Of a stretch of 18,271 nucleotides of DNA, positions 8,301 to 14,818 are shown in pieces. Under the pieces are notes generated by a model. The model had not been told where the DNA came from and did not search any database. It saw only the letters and a program-made list of their open reading frames with translations. The DNA lies in NCBI GenBank assembly GCA_002348185.1, contig DDYW01000085.1, positions 1 to 18,271 on the forward strand, read 5' to 3'. The DNA is from Candidatus Hydrogenedentes bacterium UBA2224. GTDB taxonomy: Bacteria; Hydrogenedentota; Hydrogenedentia; Hydrogenedentales; SLHB01. The translations under genes and the position numbers were made by a program. Within the stretch, counting starts at the first letter, position 1. Each line of letters opens with the position of its first letter.

Positions 8301-8327
8301 CCTTTCGGCGCGCCGAAGGCGCGCCGG
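8301..8327. repeat. GC-rich palindrome with adjacent GGCGCGCC copy
   Basis: TTCGGCGCGCCGAA at 8304-8317 is a perfect 14-bp palindrome. Allowing a one-base bulge, the stem extends to CCTT/AAGG (8301-8319). GGCGCGCC occurs at 8307-8314 and again at 8319-8326. It lacks a T-run, so it is not a standard terminator; it may be a transcript structure or a binding site. Confidence 0.4.
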
Positions 8328-8514
8328 ATGCAGATACGGCGCCGGTGACCGCCTAACAACGGCTCATCGTGTCAATCCTGTCAAAGACTTTTCCGCGCCA
8401 TTGGAGCGCCACAGACCTGTGCAGCCGCAGACCTCCGTGCGCTACCGTCTCCACCGGCATTGGCCTTGCGGAGGTTTCCTCACCTTATCCAACGATTCGG
8501 AGTCCGTCATTGCC

Positions 8515-8544
8515 TTGCAAACGGTACGCGAGAAGCGATATACT
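8515..8544 (+). promoter_or_regulatory. sigma-70-type promoter for tatA
   Basis: TTGCAA at 8515-8520 and TATACT at 8539-8544 are separated by 18 nt and lie 50 nt before the tatA start. The -10 element matches the consensus at five of six positions. The start site would fall near 8551, giving a leader of about 40 nt. Confidence 0.6.
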
Positions 8545-8593
8545 TTTGTCTGAGTTGGATATGGTGATTTCAACCTATTGAAGGTGACCGACT

Positions 8594-8785
8594 ATGTGGC
8601 AGCCAGGACTCTGGGAGTTGGTGGTCATTCTCGTGATCGTGCTGGTGGTATTCGGCACGGGTAAACTGACCAATATCGGAAGTTCGCTGGGGACGGCGAT
8701 TCGCGATTTCAAGTCGAGCGTAAAAGAACCCCCGGAGAGGCCGTCCGAACCGGACTCCGAAAAAAAGGATGACGAGACGGTCTGA
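8594..8785 (+). CDS. tatA: Sec-independent translocase protein TatA/TatE
   Basis: A 63-residue TatA-type protein, which with TatC forms the twin-arginine pathway pore that exports folded proteins. Seen: a short N-terminus with Glu8 (WELVV), one hydrophobic helix over about residues 7-20, the FG hinge (VVFGTGKL), an amphipathic helix (IGSSLGTAIRDFKSSV) and a charged acidic/basic tail ending near EKKDDETV. Length is at the short end of the family. GAAGGTGA lies 6 nt upstream of ATG 8594, and a sigma-70-like promoter precedes it. No tatB or tatC is adjacent, so the gene stands alone and the rest of the Tat machinery must be elsewhere. Confidence 0.9.
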   Translation: MWQPGLWELVVILVIVLVVFGTGKLTNIGSSLGTAIRDFKSSVKEPPERPSEPDSEKKDDETV

Positions 8786-8789
8786 GTCC

Positions 8790-8852
8790 CCCGTACCGGG
8801 TTTTTGTACAGATTAGAAGGAAGCGGCGACTCGCGGAAGCGGGTGGCCGCTT
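8790..8852 (+). terminator. possible tatA terminator(s)
   Basis: Two weak candidates follow the tatA stop. The first is a 4-bp hairpin CCCG-TAC-CGGG at 8790-8800 followed directly by TTTTT (8801-8805). The second is AAGCGGC at 8821-8827 pairing with GCCGCTT at 8846-8852 across an 18-nt loop, then TT. They sit between tatA and the convergent HEAT-repeat gene. Confidence 0.4.
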
Positions 8853-10340
8853 TTACGCTTTACTCTGCGCTGTAGCACTTTCCGAGATGCTGGTGATGGC
8901 GAGTTCGGCGAGCTGGCGAATGTCCGGGTTGCTGTCTTCCCGTTTGGCTTCCAGGGCTTTCAGAGCGCTGACCGCCTCCCGGCCAATCGACTTAAGCGCC
9001 TGAATTGCAGCGATTTGCACCCGCGCACTGGGTTCTCGCAAGGCCGTTACCAGCGTATTGACAATCTCGGTTCCCATCTCACCGCGCCTGGCCAGAGCAA
9101 AGGCAGCCGCAACGCGCACGGGTCCGCTGAGGTCGTGCAGGGCCTTGCGCAGGACCTCGCGGGTCTGCACGCCTTCATGCCGCATCTCGGCCACGGCCTC
9201 AACGGCGGCCAGACGCACCTCGGCGTCGGGGTTTTCAATGGCCGCTCTCAGATTGGGATTCAAGGGAAACGCGCGGGGCACCAGCCTGCTGAACGCCGAG
9301 AGGGCCCGTGTCTGCACGGTGACGTCCGAATCGATCAAGCGGTTGCTGAGCGCGAGCACCACCGCCGGAAGCATGGCGGGCTGGCGGGGGGCGAGAATTT
9401 CGAGCGCTTCCACCGCATGAAACCGGACGGTGGGGTCGGGATCCTGAAGGACGGCCACGAGATACGGCACGGCGGGCGCCGCGACGGAACCCAGGATATC
9501 GAGAGCGCGCGCGGCCTGTTGACGGACACAGGGCGCGGCATCTTTCAGCGCCCGGCCCAGAGACAGTACGACGGCCCGCTCGGGCTGAGGAAGTCCGGCC
9601 AGGGCGCGGGCTGCCTCAGCGCGAACGTCCGGTTCGGGGTCCTTCAGGGCTTTCCGGAGATACCGGGAGAATCCGGGGTGGCGGCACAGCAACGCGCCCG
9701 CAGCCGCGGCGGCCCCCATCCGGGTGCGCGGCTCTCGCGCACACAGCGCAGCGCTCACGGCGAGGCGAACAGATTCCGGGAGGACCGGCGCACCGCCCAG
9801 GAGGCGCACACTCGCGTTACGGACGGAGAGGTCATCGCCCAGCAATTTCACGCACGCGAGAAGCACGGGCTCGCTATCGCCTGCAATCCGCCCCAAGGCG
9901 TCCACCGCGGCCTGCCGCACTCCGGCGTCGGGATCGCCTAATGCGTTCAACAGCGGTTCGACTGCATCCCGTGCGTTGACGCCGATGCCGCGCAGAAGGG
10001 TCGCGCACCACTGACGGACCTCAGGGGATGCATGGGAAAGGCCGGCAATCGCGTCGGGAACGGCGTCCGCGGAAACGAAACCGCCCGTGGACCTCTCGGC
10101 CAGGAGGAAGGCCGCCGCCTCGGCCGCCGGACCGGGGCAGGTACCCAGAAGGCGAAGCAGTTGCCCGGCCAGATCAACATCGCACTGCTCGACGAGCTCG
10201 CGTGCGATGGCCCGGCAACGTTCCTCGTCGGATTCGTGAATGAGCTTTTCCAGCAGTTCTTGTGGCGAATCGGGCACCGGTCCGGGTTCCCCCTTCAGTC
10301 CTGACACTACCTGCCGGGAAGGGGCTGTGTCAACGGACAT
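8853..10340 (-). CDS. HEAT-repeat protein
   Basis: A 495-residue cytoplasmic-looking protein made almost wholly of HEAT (PBS-lyase-type) helical repeats. After about 35 leading residues come some twelve units of roughly 31-38 residues with the pattern D-P-x-x-x-V-R-x-x-A-x-x-A-L, for example DPDAGVRQAAVDALGRI, DPEPDVRAEAARALAGL, DPDPTVRFHAVEALEIL and NPDAEVRLAAVEAVAEM. There is no signal peptide, membrane segment or enzymatic motif. Such solenoids are protein-protein scaffolds; no specific partner can be read from the sequence. Its ATG at 10340 lies within the last codons of the upstream sigma-54 activator (11-nt overlap) with only a weak ribosome binding site, so translation probably depends on coupling. 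A functional tie to that regulator is inference from this arrangement. Confidence 0.9.
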   Translation of the reverse strand: MSVDTAPSRQVVSGLKGEPGPVPDSPQELLEKLIHESDEERCRAIARELVEQCDVDLAGQLLRLLGTCPGPAAEAAAFLLAERSTGGFVSADAVPDAIAGLSHASPEVRQWCATLLRGIGVNARDAVEPLLNALGDPDAGVRQAAVDALGRIAGDSEPVLLACVKLLGDDLSVRNASVRLLGGAPVLPESVRLAVSAALCAREPRTRMGAAAAAGALLCRHPGFSRYLRKALKDPEPDVRAEAARALAGLPQPERAVVLSLGRALKDAAPCVRQQAARALDILGSVAAPAVPYLVAVLQDPDPTVRFHAVEALEILAPRQPAMLPAVVLALSNRLIDSDVTVQTRALSAFSRLVPRAFPLNPNLRAAIENPDAEVRLAAVEAVAEMRHEGVQTREVLRKALHDLSGPVRVAAAFALARRGEMGTEIVNTLVTALREPSARVQIAAIQALKSIGREAVSALKALEAKREDSNPDIRQLAELAITSISESATAQSKA

Positions 10341-11700
10341 CGTATTGCTTCAATTTGCGGTACAGGGTTCGCAGACCGATCCCGAGGGTTTTGGCACAGG
10401 CTTCCTTGTTGAAACCGCAGACCTTCATGGTCTCCTGAATAACGATACGCTCGACCTGTTCCATGGTCGCGCCGGTCGGTATGCGGATTTCGCTGACTTC
10501 GGGAACGGTATTGCGGCGAATGTGGCCGGGGACATCGTCCACGTCGAGACGATGGCCGCTGCGTGCCATAATGACCATGCCCTCGATGATATTGCGCAAT
10601 TCGCGGACGTTTCCCGGCCAGTCGTAGCGACCGAGGACGTCCATCGCGCCCCGCGTGATGCCGTCGATGCGTTTTTCGTTGGTTTCGCATGCTTCGCGAA
10701 TGAAATGGTGAACGAGAAGCGGGACATCCTCGCGCCGGTCACGGAGGGCGGGGATTTCGATGACGACCACACGCAGACGGTAGTAGAGGTCGTCGCGGAA
10801 CTGCCCCTGCTCGACCATTTGCCGCAGCGGCCTGTTGGTGGCGGCAATGAGCCGCACGTCGACCGTCAGGGTCCGGGAATCGCCGAGGCGTTCAAACTGC
10901 TGGTATTCGAGGACCCGCAGGAGCTTGGCCTGGAGCGCGGGCGACAACTCGCTGACCTCGTCGAGAAAGAGGGTCCCGGTATCGGCGAGTTCGAACCGCC
11001 CTTTACGAATCTGGTCGGCGCCGGTGAAGGCGCCGGGGACGTGCCCGAACAGTTCGCTCTCGACCAGGGCTTCGGGGATGGTGGCGCAATTGAGTTTCAC
11101 AAACGGGGCGTCGCGCCGGGGGCTGTTGTTGTGGATGGCTTGTGCGACGAGGTCTTTGCCGGTGCCGGTTTCGCCTTGAATCAGCACGGTGGATTTTGAG
11201 GGGGCGATCTGCCGGACGGCGTTATAGACCTTGACCATAGGACGGGATTTCCCGACCAGGCTGCCCAATCCGTATTGTTCGTCGAGGCGGCGCTTGAGTT
11301 CGTGCTGTTCGAGCATGAGGCGCATGCGCCCCAAGCCGCGCTGAATGACGGCTTCGAGTTTGCCGAGGTTTACGGGTTTGGTCTGGAAATCGTAGGCGCC
11401 CTGGCGCATGGCCTCAGTAGCCAGCTCTACGTCGGGCTCTTCGGTAATGAGAATGACGCACATTTCGGGGCTGCGCTCGAGCGCCAGTTCGAGCAGGCGC
11501 ATACCCTTGATTCTGTGGGCATTGAGTTCGGTTATGAGCACATCGTAGGCGCGATCGTCGAGACGGTTAAAGGCTTTTTCGCCATCGTCGACCCACTCCA
11601 CTGCGTAGCCGTGTTTGTCGAGATAAGACATGATATAACGCGCGGTTTCGGGGACGCGCTCGACGAGCAGGATGTCGGCGGTGGCTGTCTCTTCGGACAT
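10330..11700 (-). CDS. NtrC-type sigma-54 activator with a non-canonical receiver domain
   Basis: A 456-residue transcription activator with receiver, AAA+ and Fis-type DNA-binding domains in the NtrC order. The receiver (about 8-125) has Thr86 and Lys108 in place, but the acidic pair is Glu14-Arg15 (LLVERVP) and the phosphoacceptor site reads T-E58-L, Glu instead of Asp. The AAA+ domain is complete: Walker A GETGTGKD at 176-183, GAFTGA at 223-228 for sigma-54 contact, Walker B TLFLDE at 243-248, and WPGNVREL at 361-368. A helix-turn-helix (NKEACAKTLGIGLRTLYRKL) ends the protein. Glu may mimic phospho-Asp and make the factor constitutively active or controlled by other means. AAAGGG lies 7 nt before the ATG. 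No histidine kinase is adjacent. Co-translated with the HEAT-repeat gene. Confidence 0.94.
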   Translation of the reverse strand: MSEETATADILLVERVPETARYIMSYLDKHGYAVEWVDDGEKAFNRLDDRAYDVLITELNAHRIKGMRLLELALERSPEMCVILITEEPDVELATEAMRQGAYDFQTKPVNLGKLEAVIQRGLGRMRLMLEQHELKRRLDEQYGLGSLVGKSRPMVKVYNAVRQIAPSKSTVLIQGETGTGKDLVAQAIHNNSPRRDAPFVKLNCATIPEALVESELFGHVPGAFTGADQIRKGRFELADTGTLFLDEVSELSPALQAKLLRVLEYQQFERLGDSRTLTVDVRLIAATNRPLRQMVEQGQFRDDLYYRLRVVVIEIPALRDRREDVPLLVHHFIREACETNEKRIDGITRGAMDVLGRYDWPGNVRELRNIIEGMVIMARSGHRLDVDDVPGHIRRNTVPEVSEIRIPTGATMEQVERIVIQETMKVCGFNKEACAKTLGIGLRTLYRKLKQYDVR

Positions 11701-11836
11701 TCAGGAACCCTTTATGGAGAACGGTATCCGGAGGCGCTGGCCTCCAATTCGGCTAATACCCGGCGCGTCGGGGCGCATCGAGAGCGCCGGAGTTTGCCTG
11801 AAAGGCAGGCCCGGGCACGAACCACGTGAAAGAGGT

Positions 11837-11866
11837 ACGATAGCAGAGGATAAAAAAAGCATGCAA
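11837..11866 (-). promoter_or_regulatory. candidate promoter for the sigma-54 activator operon
   Basis: On the minus strand TTGCAT (11866-11861) and TATCGT (11842-11837) are separated by 18 nt, and TGC precedes the -10 hexamer as in extended -10 promoters. It lies about 137 nt upstream of the activator start, back-to-back with the lipoprotein promoter. Confidence 0.35.
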
Positions 11867-11871
11867 ATGCC

Positions 11872-11900
11872 TTGCGGGGCATCCCGGGGTATGCTACAAT
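11872..11900 (+). promoter_or_regulatory. extended -10 promoter for the lipoprotein gene
   Basis: TTGCGG at 11872-11877 and TACAAT at 11895-11900 are separated by 17 nt, with TGC immediately before the -10 element. It lies 30 nt upstream of ATG 11931, so the leader is short. Confidence 0.6.
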
Positions 11901-11930
11901 CGCTCAACAAACGTGGGGTGTAGAGTGGAA

Positions 11931-12365
11931 ATGCGTCGCAACTTCCTTTATTTCAGCGTGTTGGTTGTGTTGGTGGCGGGAGCGGGATGTGCCCGGGCCG
12001 CGCGCGACACGACCGGGTTTGCCCTGAACGATTCGGCGCTCGTCGAGGCGTCGTTCGAAGAAACGTGGCAGACCACGAAAGCGGTTCTTCGCGAGATGGA
12101 CCTGGAGATCTACACGCGCGACAAGCGCGGCCGCTTCGTCGCGTTCAGCGACATGACACGGCGGACGCTGCTCGTGCCGCACCGGGTCAAGTACACCATA
12201 GTGCTGGAAGAAGAATCGCCAGAGACCACAAAGGTCATGATCGAGTCCATGAAGCAAGTGTACGGGGTAACGCTCCTCACCTACCCCGACTGGCATGACC
12301 GCAAGACCGAGGACAACAGCGTCGCGCTGGAAATCCTGGAGCGTTTGAAGGCCCAGACTTCCTGA
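11931..12365 (+). CDS. small putative lipoprotein, unknown function
   Basis: A 144-residue exported protein. Seen: RR then a hydrophobic segment (FLYFSVLVVLVAGAG) ending at Cys20, followed by ARAARDTTG; the lipobox residues before Cys are Gly-Ala-Gly, which is weaker than Leu-Ala-Gly, so lipid attachment is probable rather than certain. The remainder alternates helix and strand: SFEETWQTTKAVLREM, then a basic strand around RDKRGRFVAF, strands KYTIVLEEE and TKVMIES, and a C-terminal helix. This arrangement resembles the helix-grip lipoproteins of the DUF3568/BamC kind, but I cannot assign a family firmly. The frame is open from GTG 11913; ATG 11931 gives the better signal sequence. It has its own promoter and terminator, and is divergent from the sigma-54 activator. 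Confidence 0.72.
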   Translation: MRRNFLYFSVLVVLVAGAGCARAARDTTGFALNDSALVEASFEETWQTTKAVLREMDLEIYTRDKRGRFVAFSDMTRRTLLVPHRVKYTIVLEEESPETTKVMIESMKQVYGVTLLTYPDWHDRKTEDNSVALEILERLKAQTS

Positions 12366-12439
12366 CCGGAAAAGCGCGCGTGACATTGTGGCGCGTTTGA
12401 GTCTGTGGATCCTGCACCATTCTGCGAAATTGAGCAGCA

Positions 12440-12463
12440 CCTGGCCTTGTGCCAGGCGTTTTT
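12440..12463 (+). terminator. intrinsic terminator after the lipoprotein gene
   Basis: CCTGGC at 12440-12445 pairs perfectly with GCCAGG at 12451-12456 around a CTTGT loop, followed by CG and TTTTT at 12459-12463. It is 75 nt after the lipoprotein stop and in the right orientation. It is the clearest intrinsic terminator in the window. Confidence 0.75.
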
Positions 12464-12510
12464 CATTGGCGCGGAGCCGCGAGACCGGCTTGGATAGCCT
12501 TTGCCGGGGG

Positions 12511-14631
12511 TCAACTTCCGGCAGGCGCGGCGAGCGCGGCATTTCCGACCGTGTCGATACGTCCGGTATATCCCGGTCCACCGGCCGCAACATAACCATC
12601 ACTTCGTCCGGTGTTGTCGCGGCTCACCCAGAAGGCGTAGAGCGCGCCATGGGTGAGCTGGAACCGGATCCGGACGGGCCGGCCGGCCAGCGCGGTAAGG
12701 TCGTCTCCCCCACTCCAGCGAACCTGCGCCAAGGTACTGTTGACGGAGAGCGTTTCGCAATTGTCGAGTGTGAAGGGGGCAATCGGGTTCCCGGCCGCGT
12801 CGGTCAGTTCGGCACGGAGCTGGCCCTGGGGAGCGTCCACATTGACGAACAGACATTTCCCGCTGAAGACCATGGGGCGCGTGAGGATTTCGCCGCCTGC
12901 GGCGTCCGCGTTCAGAGAGGCAAAGCCATCGCGGCGGAGAAATGCGACGCCCGTGCTTCCGCGGTCGTACATGCCGGTTTTGAGGAAGTGCCGCTCTTTC
13001 CGCTCGGGATCGCCCTGGAACCCCGTATAGTAGAACCAGAGGGTGTCGCGGTGGATGGTGCAGATGCCTCCGACCGGCTGCACGTAGCCGCGATCCCACA
13101 CGTCGCGCCGTTCGGCGGGGACGAAGGCCCGGCGGTCGGGGCGGTACCAGTGCCACCCATCGCGGCTGTAGGCCAGATTGAGCTCGGTAATTTTGGGCAG
13201 GCCGCGTTTGTTGCACTCCTCATTGGGCGGGCCGAGATGAATCTCGAAGATGCCGAGCATGAGGCTCTCGTAGGCGACCGCGTCGAGGTTGTAGAGTTGC
13301 GGCGTTTCGCCGATTTCGGGGTCGGGCGGATCGAGGCGGTCGGCCCCGCACCACAGGTAGGGCTGTCCCGTTTCCCAGTGGGCGCCCTCGAGAAAGTCGC
13401 TGTGCTCCCAATAGTCGCGGGAGCGCCCTCGCCAGTTTGACCGCAGGCTGTACACCCATTTCTTCCGGAAGGGGTTGTAGAACATGGCGCTGCGGTCGCC
13501 GGTGGGCCCGGTCATGACGGGGTCGCCCCAATGCACGCCGTCAGGAGACACAAAGGCCATGGCCTCGCCGTACCCGCCGGGCATGACGAAGATCTTGAAC
13601 CGCTGGGCGGGGTCGTCGCCGGTGTAATCGGGAACGACGTTCCAAGAGTCGCACTTGTACTGAGGCGGAAGCACGCGATTGGTTCCCGGTTCGATATCCA
13701 GCTCGGGACGCTCCCAGGCGAGGCCGTCCTTGCTGGTGGCATAGCAAATCGTGTGAATCCAGCCGGCCTCGTACCACATCTTGAAGCGCCGTTCGGCGGG
13801 CTCCCACCACACGCCCCCGTCTTTGGGGCAGGCGATGGCATTGCCGGGGCGGTTGATCTCGAGGGGAGTCTCGGGCCTGAGGATCGGATTTCCTTCGTAC
13901 TTCCTGGCGAGGTGAAACACGCGCGTAAGCGTCGTCTTCTCGATGAGAAAATCGTCCACGAAAAGCTGCCGCCCCACATCAATCGGAATCACGGCCGGCG
14001 GATGGTCCAGGTAAGGCACGAGCATGGGTTCGCTGTTGTCGGGACGCACGTTGCGCGGCGGCCAGGTTTCCGGCAGGCGGATGCCGTTGTAGAGCAGTTC
14101 GCCGGAGTTCTGAGGCCACGATTCCGTGGGATCGGGAAAGGGCCGCGCTTCCGAAAAACCGACAACCACCGCCCATTTCCGCAAGCGTAGCCGTTCACCT
14201 TTCGTCAAGGTCTTTCGATAGGTGCGCACGATGTCAAAGGGCTGCTCGCCGAATAGCTGAAAGACCCTGCCCTCATCAATGCGAAGGAATCCGGCTTCCT
14301 CCAGTTCCTTGAACCGGCTGCATTTCTTGGCGGTTTCGTGAACGGGGTCCGGCGTCAGAACGGTGATCTCGCCCGGTTCCAGGCATTCAATCTCGACCCA
14401 GTCAATGCTGCCGCGAAGCAAGGGCCGTCCCCGCAGGGCATCGGGACATTCCGCAACGACGTAGTCACGGTTGGTATAGAGTTTTGCGCCCGGAACAAAG
14501 GTGTCCACTCCGCACGAGGAATGGATGGCGATGACAGCCCCCGGAGGGGTCGCCGCCGCGGCAGCAATGGGAAAAGTCAAAACGAATAGGATGGCGGTCA
14601 CGACACATAGATAAACCCGATTCACTGGCAT
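12511..14631 (-). CDS. secreted glycosidase-like five-bladed beta-propeller protein (GH32/43-like)
   Basis: A 706-residue exported protein. Seen: signal peptide (residues 1-27, ending IAAAAA), an N-terminal domain of unknown type to about 210, then from about 218 the sequence RQLFVDDFLIEKTTLTRVFH that marks the start of a large family of planctomycete/lentisphaeral propeller proteins. Further blades show WYEAGWIHTICYATSKDGL, FVSPDGVHWGDP, LAYSRDGWHWYRP and DRGYVQPVGG, the repeating S-x-DG-x-x-W signature of GH32/43/62/68-like five-bladed propellers. A C-terminal beta-sandwich region follows from about 580. Catalytic carboxylates cannot be assigned with confidence. Start: ATG 14631 with GGAGGT 5 nt upstream; the open frame extends upstream to 14973 but overlaps the divergent xylanase. 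Probably acts on plant-type polysaccharide side chains, by its pairing with the GH10 enzyme; this is inference. Confidence 0.82.
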   Translation of the reverse strand: MPVNRVYLCVVTAILFVLTFPIAAAAATPPGAVIAIHSSCGVDTFVPGAKLYTNRDYVVAECPDALRGRPLLRGSIDWVEIECLEPGEITVLTPDPVHETAKKCSRFKELEEAGFLRIDEGRVFQLFGEQPFDIVRTYRKTLTKGERLRLRKWAVVVGFSEARPFPDPTESWPQNSGELLYNGIRLPETWPPRNVRPDNSEPMLVPYLDHPPAVIPIDVGRQLFVDDFLIEKTTLTRVFHLARKYEGNPILRPETPLEINRPGNAIACPKDGGVWWEPAERRFKMWYEAGWIHTICYATSKDGLAWERPELDIEPGTNRVLPPQYKCDSWNVVPDYTGDDPAQRFKIFVMPGGYGEAMAFVSPDGVHWGDPVMTGPTGDRSAMFYNPFRKKWVYSLRSNWRGRSRDYWEHSDFLEGAHWETGQPYLWCGADRLDPPDPEIGETPQLYNLDAVAYESLMLGIFEIHLGPPNEECNKRGLPKITELNLAYSRDGWHWYRPDRRAFVPAERRDVWDRGYVQPVGGICTIHRDTLWFYYTGFQGDPERKERHFLKTGMYDRGSTGVAFLRRDGFASLNADAAGGEILTRPMVFSGKCLFVNVDAPQGQLRAELTDAAGNPIAPFTLDNCETLSVNSTLAQVRWSGGDDLTALAGRPVRIRFQLTHGALYAFWVSRDNTGRSDGYVAAGGPGYTGRIDTVGNAALAAPAGS

Positions 14632-14818
14632 GCTGACCTCCCTGATGTATTCGGGGCAACGGTCCCGGTTCGAATTCGACCAGAAAGCGGGACGCGAATT
14701 CAACTGCCAGCGCCCTGGACTCCGGCTCTTCTGTGGACGCGCCGCCGGCGGATTCACTATCATGCGCAAAGGAAGATGCACTCGGTGCACGGACACGTTT
14801 GTCTGGAGAGGAGTGGAG
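14632..14818. promoter_or_regulatory. shared divergent control region, with candidate promoters both ways
   Basis: These 187 bp separate the propeller gene from the xylanase gene. Toward the xylanase, TGGACG (14734-14739) and TATCAT (14758-14763) are 18 nt apart; the perfect palindrome CCGCCGGCGG (14742-14751) falls in the spacer, as an operator might. Toward the propeller gene, TTGAAT (14703-14698) and TCGAAT (14679-14674) are also 18 nt apart. A second palindrome, TCGAATTCGA, covers 14670-14679. The promoter elements are only partial matches. Confidence 0.35.

Larger units (their letters stand above)
8113..8593. other. intergenic region between pdxA and tatA
   Basis: About 480 bp without a supportable gene. 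Open frames here are short, lack ribosome binding sites and have no recognisable sequence. The region holds a strong GC palindrome at 8304-8317, a second GGCGCGCC copy directly after it, and the tatA promoter at its right end. The pdxA promoter must also lie here, but I found no convincing -35/-10 pair for it. Confidence 0.6.

Noticed and set aside
8369..8581. 70-residue plus-strand open frame upstream of tatA
   Set aside because: It covers the tatA promoter, lacks a ribosome binding site and shows no recognisable sequence.
14660..14690. GGTTCGAATTCGACC looking like a tRNA T-arm
   Set aside because: No acceptor or anticodon stem can be formed around it on either strand; it is explained by an EcoRI-type palindrome.
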